Shown here piece by piece: positions 1 to 8,346 of a DNA stretch of 64,000 nt. Made by a program: the position numbers and the translations under genes. Origin of the DNA: CAZMSD01 sp964568855 (GTDB lineage Bacteria; CAIWAD01); assembly GCA_964568855.1 (NCBI GenBank), contig CAZMSD010000014.1, forward strand, positions 1 to 64,000, read 5' to 3'. The notes under the pieces are model-generated. The model ran no database searches. It saw only the letters and a program-made list of their open reading frames with translations, and was not told where the DNA came from. Positions within the stretch are counted from its first letter, which is position 1; the number at the start of each line of letters is the position of its first letter.

Positions 1-44
1 GCGTCGAAGAAGGCGGCGTGATACAATGGGGGCCACTCTGAATT

Positions 45-557
45 TCAACTGACTTCGGGATTGACTCCGCCGAAGAACCAGCACCAGCCATCCTCCTTCG
101 TGTAGAAACGGGCGGCATCCGTGCCCCACAGTTCGTTGACGACGTCCGTTTGGATGCGGCCGGAATGAGTCCGGTCTCCATGCGGGCGTCCAGGCCGCTG
201 CGGAACCAGCATGTTGTTCTCCCGCATCAGCCGCAGCACCCGGTGCCGTCCGACTCGCATCCCTTTGTTGCGCAGCAGAAAGCGCATCTTGCGATGCCCC
301 TCCGTGGTGAAGGGCCGTTCGGCCAGGACCTGCCGCATCGCCGTTACCACCTCTGGGTCCGAGAAGGGGGTCTTGGGGCCGCGCTTCCGGTTCCCCGTAC
401 GGGGAACCGGCCCTTGATCCCGTCCTGCATACACCGTCGATCGGGCCACCCGATACACGTCGCAGATCATAGTCAACGGATAGCGTCGCTTCGTCGTCGG
501 GCTGCTCACTGCCCGTTGCGCAAGAGCTTCCGTACGTCGTCCCCGTGCCCCCTTTTT
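45..557 (-). pseudogene. IS3-family transposase OrfB, truncated
   Basis: This is the OrfB half in the -1 frame relative to OrfA, starting at the slippery A-run. It has the HTH_21-like region of IS3 transposases (TMICDVYRVARSTVYAGR, then GHRKMRFLLRNKGMRVGRHR). It then enters the integrase core at ELWGTDAARFYTKEDGWCWF, where the D is the first residue of the DDE triad. The reading then changes to an unrelated tail (GGVNPEVS) and stops. The remaining D and E and the C-terminal core are absent. Full-length OrfB proteins of this group are nearly twice as long, so I call it a pseudogene. Truncation occurred around position 60-70. Confidence 0.75.
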
Positions 558-850
558 TCCAGGAGGTCCGTGGCCAGCTCCAGTCGCATCATCGTTTCGC
601 CCAGCTTCGCCTGGGTGCGTCGCAGGGCCCGTTCCTGGGGGTCGCCCCCGCGTCGCTTCAATCCCTGCATACCGCTGTCCAGGAAGACCCGGCGCCACTG
701 CTCCAGTTCATGGGCCGGACACAGGACCTCACGACTCAGTTCGCTAAGGCCTTCGCCACGCAGCAGCCGGAGGATAATCTCTGTCTTCTGCTTGGCGCTC
801 AATCGCTCGGAACGACCGTTGGTCGACTTGGCTGTGGGTTCATCAGGCAT
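506..850 (-). CDS. IS3-family transposase OrfA (helix-turn-helix)
   Basis: This 114-residue protein has the helix-turn-helix segment of IS3 OrfA proteins at about residues 17-65 (RLSAKQKTEIILRLLRGEG, then a LEQWRR helix). A C-terminal helix resembles the usual leucine-zipper segment (AKLGETMMRLELATDLLEK). I chose the ATG at 850 rather than the upstream ATG at 919 because 919 lies outside the element's apparent end at 901. OrfA binds the terminal repeats and, by -1 frameshifting at the A-run near 553-558, would be extended into OrfB. It is followed by a truncated OrfB, so transposition in cis is unlikely. Confidence 0.7.
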   Translation of the reverse strand: MPDEPTAKSTNGRSERLSAKQKTEIILRLLRGEGLSELSREVLCPAHELEQWRRVFLDSGMQGLKRRGGDPQERALRRTQAKLGETMMRLELATDLLEKRGHGDDVRKLLRNGQ

Positions 851-960
851 GATCGCTCCTGTCTCTTCAGACCCCGAAAAGGTAGACCAATTGGATGTCC
901 AATGAAATCGGGGGCGCAATACTGCTGTTTATGTCTCCCCGGTGGGACCACGGTGGACTG

Positions 961-1005
961 AAAAAAACAAAGGGTCAGCGACCTTCGCTGACCCTTTGTT
1001 TTTAT
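961..1005 (-). terminator. Rho-independent terminator after tRNA-Asn
   Basis: A long perfect stem (ACAAAGGGTCAGCG pairing with CGCTGACCCTTTGT, loop ACCTT on the + strand) is flanked by A-rich sequence on the left and T-rich sequence on the right. It could end transcription from either side. On the minus strand it lies only three bases beyond the tRNA 3' end, so its obvious job is to end the tRNA transcript and insulate it from the IS remnant. Confidence 0.85.
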
Positions 1006-1007
1006 TA

Positions 1008-1080
1008 CTCCTGAGGAGGGACTTGAACCCCCAACCTAGTGGTTAACAGCCACCCGCTCTACCAATTGAGCTACTCAGGA
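1008..1080 (-). tRNA. tRNA-Asn (anticodon GTT)
   Basis: On the minus strand a 73-base cloverleaf starts TCCTGAG at 1080 and closes with CTCAGGA at 1015-1009, followed by discriminator G. The D-arm region reads TAGCTCAATTGGTAGAGC, the anticodon loop is CTGTTAACC with GTT as anticodon, and the T-arm carries GGGGGTTCAAGTCCC. CCA is not encoded. The IS3 remnant sits immediately downstream, beyond the terminator. Confidence 0.95.
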
Positions 1081-1150
1081 AGATGTTCCATCCCCGCGGC
1101 GATTCCGCGCGGATCGAAGTCACAAACTATAGCTCTGGGTGGGGAAATAG

Positions 1151-3028
1151 TCAAGGTCTTCGCGCCCCGTCCGCTCGCCGCAGGGCCGCTTCCCGCCGCC
1201 TGCGCTTGAGCAGCCTGCTGGCCGTTCCGCTGAGAGTCAGCAGGACGTACAGCAGCGCCCCCAGGGGGATCACCAGCATGTGGAAACCCCCCAGCAATCC
1301 CTTGAAGAAGCGGCCGTTGTGCAGCTCGAAAAGGTAGTTCCAGAGCGGCATGCGGTAGCCGGCGGCCATTTCGGCCGGCATGCTGAAACGCCGGATATCC
1401 GGCGAGGAAGGTGGAACGGAGGCCTCCAACGTGAGTGTCGCCGGTCGAATTTCCGCCGAGCGTTGCGCTCCATCAGCCAGGCGCAGCAGGCCCTGTTCGT
1501 GCGTGTTCACGTAACACGCGCCCTCCGGCGTGCGGAAATAGCCGGTGACCATGAATTCTCCGGGCCGCACGCTGGAGCGGGGAGCCTTTTCATCCCGTGA
1601 CACGAGATCCACCGCCGGTCCGCCCGCGGGTCCGACCCGGAAGAGCCCGCTGAATGATCCCTGCAGCAGGTCTCCCGCCGCGTCCGCTTCGAATACCGTG
1701 GCGCCCATCACGAACAGGGGAGCGTCGATTTCCAGCTCTTCGAAGGGACGGCTGAAATCCTGCGGACCCTGCCAGAAGCCGTCGGCGGCCAGGATCAGCC
1801 GGTCCCGGCGGCCGTCGTAGACCGCGTTGTGGATCCGGTCCTCCCAGGGATTGTCGGTCAGCGGACCGGGGTAGTGCCCCGGATCCAGGCTGCGACCGGC
1901 GATCAGGGCCAGCAGCGGAGGACGCATGAACAGGCCGGTGCCCCCGCTGGCCAGCAGGCAGACCGCGGCGATGGAACCCCACCTGAGATGCTGCCTCCGC
2001 AGCAGGCGGTAGGCCCGGCCGCTTCCTCCGGCGGCGCCGCGCCTTTTCCTGCGCCTGGCCCGCCGCGGATAGTACCAGATGTAGAGGCCGCTGGCGGACA
2101 GGAAGAAGAGCGCCAGGCCCGCGGCGTCGAAGAGCAGCCGGCCAGGCAGTCCCCAGATCGATCCGTCGTGCAGCTCGAAGAACAGGTCCACCAGCGTGGG
2201 AGTCCTGCTTCCCGGGCGCGGGAGTTCCACTTCCTCGAACACGGACGGAAATCGATGTCCCGGCGACCACGTCGAACGAACCGGCAATGTCGATCGCGTG
2301 GACGGGTAGCCCCGTTCTGCCAGGCCGTATCCGTCCAGCTCTTCCGCATGTGATCCAGCCTGGTACAGCACCCGCCGAAAGGATTCCGGTCCGCTTGTCT
2401 GAAGTTCTTGTATCACGGCGGCCTCCGGCGACTCCCAGCGGAAAATTCCCGAGGGGGTCACGGCCAGCAGCGCGCCCGGAATCTCGAGGATCCTGCGGAC
2501 CGGATCCTTGCTGTGATTCGCGATACTCGGTGGATCGAGGCCGGCGGTCTTGGCGCCTGCCGCGGATTCCCGGGTCCACAGTTCAAGTCGCCGCCAGTCG
2601 CCGCGTCCTGGAATGCACGCGAAGAGCCCGCCCTCCGCGGCCGCCAGCAGCAGTTCGCCTTCACCGGTTTCGTAAAGGTGCAGGTCATAGGTTTTGCGCA
2701 GGAAAGCCTCGCCTGGAAAGTCGCCGCCTTCCATTCTTTTGAAGCTGAAACCGCCGTCCCGCGTCTCCCAGACCCCCTGTCGGCCGCAGAGCCATGCTCG
2801 TTCTGCATGACACGCGGAGAAGACCATGTCCACCAGGTTGCTGCGGTTCCAGTTGCGGGGTTGATAGTGGTCGGGCACCAGCCGGGACGGTACGCTGAAG
2901 CTGTCCAGCAGCCGGGGATGATTGAGCAGCACCCCGCTGAGACTCATCCAGGCCAGGAAGACCAGCAGGAAGAGTCCCAGGAACTTGTGCAGCGAACGCG
3001 CTATGCGGTGCAGTCTGCTCACATCCAT
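1151..3028 (-). CDS. PepSY-associated transmembrane protein with large periplasmic region
   Basis: A 625-residue membrane protein of the PepSY-associated TM family, usually linked to iron uptake or cell-envelope redox functions. Visible hydrophobic helices are at about residues 13-36 (FLGLFLLVFLAWMSLSGVLL), 300-320 (LLFDAAGLALFFLSASGLYIW), 345-368 and 580-603. The basic stretch RRARRRKRR after helix two suggests the cytoplasmic side. The regions between helices 1-2 and 3-4 contain repeated motifs of the type GVWETRDGGFSF and GLFRVGP, like beta-propeller blades, probably in the periplasm. The gene is alone on its strand between tRNA-Asn and a divergent asparaginase-like gene. Its substrate cannot be read from the sequence. 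Confidence 0.7.
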   Translation of the reverse strand: MDVSRLHRIARSLHKFLGLFLLVFLAWMSLSGVLLNHPRLLDSFSVPSRLVPDHYQPRNWNRSNLVDMVFSACHAERAWLCGRQGVWETRDGGFSFKRMEGGDFPGEAFLRKTYDLHLYETGEGELLLAAAEGGLFACIPGRGDWRRLELWTRESAAGAKTAGLDPPSIANHSKDPVRRILEIPGALLAVTPSGIFRWESPEAAVIQELQTSGPESFRRVLYQAGSHAEELDGYGLAERGYPSTRSTLPVRSTWSPGHRFPSVFEEVELPRPGSRTPTLVDLFFELHDGSIWGLPGRLLFDAAGLALFFLSASGLYIWYYPRRARRRKRRGAAGGSGRAYRLLRRQHLRWGSIAAVCLLASGGTGLFMRPPLLALIAGRSLDPGHYPGPLTDNPWEDRIHNAVYDGRRDRLILAADGFWQGPQDFSRPFEELEIDAPLFVMGATVFEADAAGDLLQGSFSGLFRVGPAGGPAVDLVSRDEKAPRSSVRPGEFMVTGYFRTPEGACYVNTHEQGLLRLADGAQRSAEIRPATLTLEASVPPSSPDIRRFSMPAEMAAGYRMPLWNYLFELHNGRFFKGLLGGFHMLVIPLGALLYVLLTLSGTASRLLKRRRREAALRRADGARRP

Positions 3029-3286
3029 CGATGATTGATACGATCGGCCACCGTCACGGCCGCAGCGCCGCGGACCGGATGTGAAGATAAATACGATCTC
3101 GGTATAGGATTAAATGTCACAGGAATCTGCCGCGCTGGCCGCTCAGATCCGCAGCTTGTACATTGTGCGGCCGCGAATTCGCGCCGTTGAGAAACAACCC
3201 GCCGGAACGACCGGGTCGAATCCGGCTCAAGGTTCATCTTGCGGCGTTTCGGGCGGCGGGGTTTTCAGTATTGCAGGAGCAGGACG
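3029..3286. other. Intergenic region between divergent genes
   Basis: A 258-base spacer between the divergently read PepSY and asparaginase-like genes. It must contain both promoters. I see no convincing -35/-10 pair, RNA gene or conserved small reading frame. An AGGAG ribosome site sits near its right end, upstream of 3287. Confidence 0.4.
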
Positions 3287-4531
3287 ATGGAAATCGGAAT
3301 TCTTGTGACACACGGCACGGACACGCTGGCCTGGACATTTCCCTTCATCCGCTACGCCCTGAAGGATTTTTCCTGGAACGTCTGTCTCACGGGCAGCCAG
3401 TTTCCCATGGAGCGCGCCTTCGCCTGGTCCGACGGCTACCAGAACGTCCACGGCGCCGTGCGCTTCCTGGCGGTACTGGAACCGCCCAACGTCTTCGCCG
3501 TCTTCAACAACGGCCACAATGCCTACGCCGACTCGCTGGCCAAGGTGGAGCGCTGGCGTGGCGGGGCCTTCATCGGCGATCCCATCGCCACCATGGAATG
3601 GGACGAGGTGCAGCACCGGGCGGGCGACGCCAGGCTGCGCGACCCGGTGGTCCTGGACGAGCTGCACCTGGTGACCACCGGCGGGACCATCGACAGCGGC
3701 GCCGGGCCCGGCGGACCCGCTGCGGAGGGCCTGCGCCCCGGGCAGGGCATGGTGGAGGAGTTCATCCGCATGTCGCTGCCCTGCGCCGCGAGACGCGTCG
3801 TGACACACGCGCTGCCGCCCATCGATTCCGCGGAAGTGGACCTTAGGCGGATGGAATTGCTGGCGCGAACCGTCTTCAACTGCCGCGGCGGCTCCGCTGC
3901 GGATCCTGCAGATGTCCGGAACCCTGGTGCCGGCGCGGAGAATCCGGGAGAGCGCAGGCCCCGCCTGGACCTCGAGTTCACCGGGGGAGTGCGGCTGGTC
4001 TACTGTGATCCCTTCCGCAGTGCCGAGGACTACTGCGAGGCGGTGGAGCACTCCCGGGCGGTGGTGCTGGCGGGCTACGGCGGGGGCAACGCCAGCGCGG
4101 ATCCCGAGCTGCCGGGCAACGCGTTGAAGGCCCTGCACCTGGCCGACGAGCAGGGCAAGCTCTTCGTGCTCAGCAGCCAGGTGCCCATCGGTCCGGCGGA
4201 CTTCGTCTACAAGACCGCCCGGCGCTTCATCCGCGAGGGCGCCCTCTCGGGAGTGGAACTCAGCCTGCCCGAGTGCCAGGTCCGGCTGATGTACATCCTG
4301 GGCCACGAGGAGCAGGTGAAGGGGATGGCGCAGCGCATCGGCTGCCAGCCGGGGCGGCTGCTGAAGACGCTGTTCATGTCGGGCATGAAGTTCCGCAACC
4401 GGGAGTCGCGGGAGAACTTCCTCGAACTGAGCGGCGGGAGGATCCCCCTGGTCCGCGAGGACCTGCTGGTGGGCCGACCTTTCGAGGAACTTGAGAAGGG
4501 CTTGGCCGCCGTGCTGGGCAGTACGAACTGA
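3287..4531 (+). CDS. Asparaginase-like protein with permuted N-terminal domain
   Basis: A 414-residue protein carrying all hallmark motifs of type I/II L-asparaginases but in an unusual order. Residues 6-13 are VTHGTDT (second catalytic Thr and Asp), with TGSQ at 35-38. The first catalytic motif TTGGTID comes only at 130-136, followed by PPIDS near 188. A normal-looking C-terminal domain follows from about 232 (VVLAGYGGGNASADPELPGN, then VLSSQVPIGP). In canonical enzymes TGGTI comes first and HGTD about 75 residues later. Here the two halves of the N-terminal domain are swapped and joined. A further 70 C-terminal residues have no counterpart I know. The start at 3287 has AGGAG nine bases upstream and leads straight into the first strand. 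Likely role is amide hydrolysis in the cytoplasm (no signal peptide); activity is inferred only. Confidence 0.7.
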   Translation: MEIGILVTHGTDTLAWTFPFIRYALKDFSWNVCLTGSQFPMERAFAWSDGYQNVHGAVRFLAVLEPPNVFAVFNNGHNAYADSLAKVERWRGGAFIGDPIATMEWDEVQHRAGDARLRDPVVLDELHLVTTGGTIDSGAGPGGPAAEGLRPGQGMVEEFIRMSLPCAARRVVTHALPPIDSAEVDLRRMELLARTVFNCRGGSAADPADVRNPGAGAENPGERRPRLDLEFTGGVRLVYCDPFRSAEDYCEAVEHSRAVVLAGYGGGNASADPELPGNALKALHLADEQGKLFVLSSQVPIGPADFVYKTARRFIREGALSGVELSLPECQVRLMYILGHEEQVKGMAQRIGCQPGRLLKTLFMSGMKFRNRESRENFLELSGGRIPLVREDLLVGRPFEELEKGLAAVLGSTN

Positions 4532-4538
4532 GCAGGAC

Positions 4539-6311
4539 TCAGTACGTGGCCGTGACACGGTACTGCTTTCCCGCGGGCGCGGGAGGCAGGGGAGTGGTCC
4601 AGGAGGTGTCCGCCGGCTGGGCCAGCGGCGTCCAGGCTCCGCCGAAGTCCGCGCCGTAGACCGTGTAATACAAGGCTCCCGGGCTGGAATCCCATTCCAG
4701 CAGCATGTTTCCGCCCTCCACGCCGATTTCCAGGTTCTCCACCCGCGGAGCGAGCAGGCGGAAGTCGGCGTAGAGCGGAATGTGGTCCGCGGCATCGGGG
4801 GCGTCGTCCGCCTGCAAACCCCATTCCGCCAGGTACCAGGCGGGCAGCTCCGGGGTCCAGACCACTCCCGAGCCCAGCATTTCCACCGCGCTGTCCGTGT
4901 AGAACACGAAGTCCAGGCGGCCCGGCAGGTAGCTGCTCCAGTCGTCGTGCCAGGTGTAGCAGGAGGGCGCCGCGATCTGCCGCGGCACCAGGTCCGCCAG
5001 GTCGCCGCCGTCCCAGTCGGGCGGGGAAGAGGGTCCGAAGACGCCCTGGTTGACGATCTCGCCTGTCTGGATGGTCACCAGCTGCTGGCGCAGGCCCACC
5101 AGGTTGAAATCGCCGCAGAGGATCATCGGCGTCAGCGGATCGAGGGTCAGCCGCCCGCCCGGCTCGCGGGCGTCCCGAAGAAAATCCACCAGCGCGTCGG
5201 CTTCCCACTGCCGCTCCTCGTCGGCGCCGCAGCAGCGCAGGTGGCAGTTGATCAGCAGCAGCGGAACGCCCAGTACGGGAGCGGTGTCGATCACGGTGGC
5301 CGTCTCGCGGTAGCCCGCGGCCACCACCATGGATTGTGTCACGGGGTAGCGCGAGACGGTGGCGTTCCCGCCGTCGATGCGCACGGCGTGCCAGGGCCCC
5401 AGCTCGGGCAGCAGTTCGGTGACGCGGTCCTCCACTTCCTGGGCGTCGTAGTCCCAGAGTTCCTGGAAGGCGATCAGGTCGGGCTGGGCCGCCTGCAGGA
5501 TCCGCTCGTAGGCGCCCTCCGCCGCGGGGTCGAAGAGGCCGCCGAATTCCGTGTTCCAGCTCAGCAGGCGCAGCGCCGTGCCGGCGGGCCTGGCCAGGGA
5601 GAGCGTGTCCAGCGGCGCCAGGGAGCTCCCGTCGCTCAATTCCACCAGCAGCGAGCCATCGTCCGGCAACCGGTCGCCCCCGCCGTTGCGATCCCTCAGG
5701 ATCAGGCGCATCGATCCTTCGGGAAAGAGCGGGTGGCCGTTCACCGGTTCCACGCCCGCCGCGAAGGCCAGCTCGAAGAAATCGCTGGAGTGGGTGGGCA
5801 GCTCCCGCATGTCCAGGTCGCTGTGATACACCGTGGTCTGGCTGCCGTCGTAGTGGAACGTGCCGTCGCGGTCGCCGAAGTCCCAGGTAAGGTCGGCGCC
5901 GATGCCGCCGTAGGACTGGCCCGTACCGGCGTCCAGGTCCGTGTCCAGGTAGAGGCGCAGCAGGTTGTCCTGCTGGAGCAGGAGTTCCTCCTCCAGCTCG
6001 AAGAGCAGGTAGTGGCTTCCCCCGTCGCTGGCGGCGGAAAGCGAACCGAAGTCCACCTCCAGGCCGTCGCCAAGCGGATCCTCGTAGATCTCGGCTTCCG
6101 GCGGCCATTCGTCCTGGAAGCCGTCGTGCAGGACCCGCAGGTCGGCGGCCTCCGAGTTGCCGGGAAAGGCCAGTAGAATCGGAAACAGAGTGCAGAGCAG
6201 TGGAAGATCTCGCACCGGCAGCCGAAGCGCGGACCGCCAGGACGCAACAGTCGCAGGGCGCGAAGATGCCGACCGGGCGGAGAGGATGAGAAGCTTGACG
6301 CAGTAGTGCAT
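4539..6311 (-). CDS. Secreted endonuclease/exonuclease/phosphatase-family protein
   Basis: A 590-residue exported protein. The hydrophobic LPLLCTLFPILLAFPG at about residues 37-52 followed by NSEA-ADL is a plausible signal peptide; a GTG at 6215 would place it at the very N-terminus, so 6311 may be too early. Residues about 55-245 resemble an extracellular beta-rich domain (DTDLDAGTGQSYGGIGADL). The EEP catalytic domain follows: LLSWNTEFGG, PDLIAFQELW, INCHLR, ILCGDFN, GRLDFVFY and ADHIPLYADF, which are the Asn, Glu, His, Asp-x-Asn and final Asp-His residues of the fold. The last 75 residues look like a fibronectin III domain. Substrate could be nucleic acid, phospholipid or inositol phosphate. 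It converges on the asparaginase gene with a 7-base gap. Confidence 0.75.
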   Translation of the reverse strand: MHYCVKLLILSARSASSRPATVASWRSALRLPVRDLPLLCTLFPILLAFPGNSEAADLRVLHDGFQDEWPPEAEIYEDPLGDGLEVDFGSLSAASDGGSHYLLFELEEELLLQQDNLLRLYLDTDLDAGTGQSYGGIGADLTWDFGDRDGTFHYDGSQTTVYHSDLDMRELPTHSSDFFELAFAAGVEPVNGHPLFPEGSMRLILRDRNGGGDRLPDDGSLLVELSDGSSLAPLDTLSLARPAGTALRLLSWNTEFGGLFDPAAEGAYERILQAAQPDLIAFQELWDYDAQEVEDRVTELLPELGPWHAVRIDGGNATVSRYPVTQSMVVAAGYRETATVIDTAPVLGVPLLLINCHLRCCGADEERQWEADALVDFLRDAREPGGRLTLDPLTPMILCGDFNLVGLRQQLVTIQTGEIVNQGVFGPSSPPDWDGGDLADLVPRQIAAPSCYTWHDDWSSYLPGRLDFVFYTDSAVEMLGSGVVWTPELPAWYLAEWGLQADDAPDAADHIPLYADFRLLAPRVENLEIGVEGGNMLLEWDSSPGALYYTVYGADFGGAWTPLAQPADTSWTTPLPPAPAGKQYRVTATY

Positions 6312-6460
6312 GACCGAGCTTAGCTTTGTGCGCTCTGGCAGTCAATGAAAAGATCGCTGCTTGCGGCGGCTGGCACCGCTGGCTACCTTGTCGATGAAGC
6401 GGAGGGCGCGAGTCCGCGGTTCCACGGGGATGAGCGCCGGTCACACAGGAGCTGCAGTAG

Positions 6461-7513
6461 TTGGACAGTCTGGCGAAGCAACTTCTCCCGGCGGATCCCG
6501 GCGCCTGCGTGCTGGAGGTCCGGGACCTGGACAAGCGACTGAGCGGCCGACAGGTGCTGGAGGGCCTGGCTTTCCGGCTCCAGGCGGGGGAGGTCCTGGG
6601 CTTCCTGGGCGCCAACGGAGCGGGCAAGAGCACCACCATGCGAATCCTGCTCTCCCTGGTCCGCCCCGATCGCGGGACCTTCCGGATTCTCGACCAGGAA
6701 TTCCCCGGCGGCGATCGCCGGGTCTACGCCCGGGTGGGCGCCCTCGTCGAATCGGCCGACCTCTACCCCCACCTGAGGGCTCGCGAGAACCTGGAAATCC
6801 TGGCCGAACTGCAGGGCCTGCGGGATCCCGACCGATTGGACGAAGTGCTCGAGCAGGTTGGCCTGGCCGACCGGGCGGAAGACCGCGTGCGCCGGTATTC
6901 CCAGGGCATGCGGCAGCGCCTGGGCCTGGCCCAGGCCATCCTGCACCGGCCCGAGCTGCTGGTGCTGGACGAGCCGATGAACGGCCTGGATCCAGCAGGA
7001 ATGCGGGAGATGCGCGGGATGATCCGGCGCCTGGCCCGTGCGGAGGGCATGGCGGTGCTGTTCTCGAGCCACCTGCTGGCGGAGGTGGAGCAGCTCGCCG
7101 ACCGCGTGCTGGTGATCCACGAAGGGCGCCGGGTGGCCTGCGGCAGCCTGGAGGAGCTGTACCTATCCACCGGCGGGCACCTCTGGGAGCTGCTGACGCC
7201 GGACCTCGAGGAGACCGGTGCCCTGCTCGCCGAACTGCTGGCGGAAGACCTGTCCGCCGCCGGTGCGGTTCCCGAGGAGGCCGCGGCCGTCCGGGGCGCC
7301 GCAAGCCGTTCCCCCAGACCGGGCTGCCTGGAGCGGCTGGAGGAGAACCGCGGCTTCCGTTTCCGGCTGCTGAGCCTCGCGCCCGAAGCGGTAACAGGGC
7401 GGCTGGCGCGGGCTGGTCTGCGGCTGAGCGAGTTCAGGCGCTGCGATTCGCTGGAGGAGTTCCTGCTGGACCGCGCGAGCCCCGGCGAAGCGGGAGGGCC
7501 GCGGGAATGCTGA
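6461..7513 (+). CDS. ABC-2 type transporter ATP-binding protein
   Basis: A 350-residue ATPase. Walker A is GANGAGKST (about residues 50-58), the signature is YSQGMRQR, Walker B is LLVLDEPMNGLDP, and the H-loop is SSHLLAEVEQLAD. These match the DRA/CcmA-type ATPases of ABC-2 exporters. About 100 residues follow the ATPase core and probably contact the permease. The start is TTG with AGGAG upstream. It overlaps the permease gene by seven bases, so the two are translationally coupled. The transported substrate is unknown. Confidence 0.88.
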   Translation: MDSLAKQLLPADPGACVLEVRDLDKRLSGRQVLEGLAFRLQAGEVLGFLGANGAGKSTTMRILLSLVRPDRGTFRILDQEFPGGDRRVYARVGALVESADLYPHLRARENLEILAELQGLRDPDRLDEVLEQVGLADRAEDRVRRYSQGMRQRLGLAQAILHRPELLVLDEPMNGLDPAGMREMRGMIRRLARAEGMAVLFSSHLLAEVEQLADRVLVIHEGRRVACGSLEELYLSTGGHLWELLTPDLEETGALLAELLAEDLSAAGAVPEEAAAVRGAASRSPRPGCLERLEENRGFRFRLLSLAPEAVTGRLARAGLRLSEFRRCDSLEEFLLDRASPGEAGGPREC

Positions 7514-8346
7514 GCCTGCTGCGCATCGAATTCCTGAAGACGCGCCGCCTGCTGCGCACGGGCATCGGCTACGCGGCCATCCTGGTGGTGGTGCCGCTGA
7601 TCCTCCTCGGGCTGCACCTGAGCGGCCGCGGCCTCGAACAGGAGTTCCTGCGGGGACTCGCGGACCAGTTCTTCGTGGTGGGACGCATCCTCAACGGCTA
7701 CACCGCGGCGATCATCGTGATGAATTTCCTCTGGGTTCACGTGCCCTTCCTGATCACGCTGGTGGCCGGAGACATTGTTTCGGGCGAGGCCAACCGGGGC
7801 ACCTTCCGCGTGCTGCTCACGCGCCGGCCCTCGCGGGCACGCGTGCTCCTGGCCAAGTACATCATCGCCCAGGCCTACTCCTGCAGCCTGGTGTTTTTCC
7901 TGGCCCTGGTCAGCCTGGGCCTGGGACTCCCGCTGATGGGCTCGGGGGACCTGATCAACGTGGGCCAGCAGGGCCTGGTCCTGCTCGGCGCGGAGCGGGT
8001 GCCCTGGCACCTGCTGCTGGCCTACGGCCTGAGCATGGTGGCCATGGGCACCGTGGCCTCACTGGCTTTCCTGCTGGGGACCTTCGTGGAGAATCCCATC
8101 GGTCCCATCGTGGGCGCCATGGCGCTGGTGGTGGTCCTGCTGGCGGTCAGCAGCCTGCCCATGGACCTCTTCGACGCCCTGCGTCCCTGGCTCTTCACTT
8201 CGCACTTCGACATCTGGCAACTGGCTCTCGAGGATCCGGTTCCCTGGGCACTGGTCCTCAAGAGCCTGGCCGTGCTGTTGTGTTACATCTCCCTGTTCAC
8301 CGGCGGGGCCTTCCTGGTCTTCTGCAGGAGGGACATCCTCTCATGA
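7507..8346 (+). CDS. ABC-2 type transporter permease
   Basis: A 279-residue integral membrane protein with about six hydrophobic segments (for example GYAAILVVVPLILLGLHL, SLVFFLALVSLGLGLPL, PIVGAMALVVVLLAV, VLLCYISLFTGGAFLVF). The sequence DIVSGEANRGTFRVLLTRRP between the second and third helices is the typical ABC-2 permease motif. It begins within the end of the ATPase gene and its TGA overlaps the next gene's ATG. The three genes therefore form one operon with the LolA-like protein, which suggests a cell-envelope substrate. Confidence 0.85.
   Translation: MLSLLRIEFLKTRRLLRTGIGYAAILVVVPLILLGLHLSGRGLEQEFLRGLADQFFVVGRILNGYTAAIIVMNFLWVHVPFLITLVAGDIVSGEANRGTFRVLLTRRPSRARVLLAKYIIAQAYSCSLVFFLALVSLGLGLPLMGSGDLINVGQQGLVLLGAERVPWHLLLAYGLSMVAMGTVASLAFLLGTFVENPIGPIVGAMALVVVLLAVSSLPMDLFDALRPWLFTSHFDIWQLALEDPVPWALVLKSLAVLLCYISLFTGGAFLVFCRRDILS

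Larger units (their letters stand above)
45..901 (-). mobile_element. Truncated IS3-family insertion sequence
   Basis: The element reads leftward. Its 5' end is the likely terminal repeat that begins TGGACATCCAATTGG on the minus strand at 901. It carries an OrfA-type helix-turn-helix protein and, overlapping it in the -1 frame, the first part of an OrfB transposase. OrfB stops at 45-47 shortly after the first part of the integrase core, so the distal DDE region and the second terminal repeat are missing. A six-A run at 553-558 (read on the minus strand) is suited to the -1 frameshift used by IS3 elements. The element is therefore a remnant and should not be autonomous. Bases 1-44 hold no gene I can identify. 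Confidence 0.8.
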
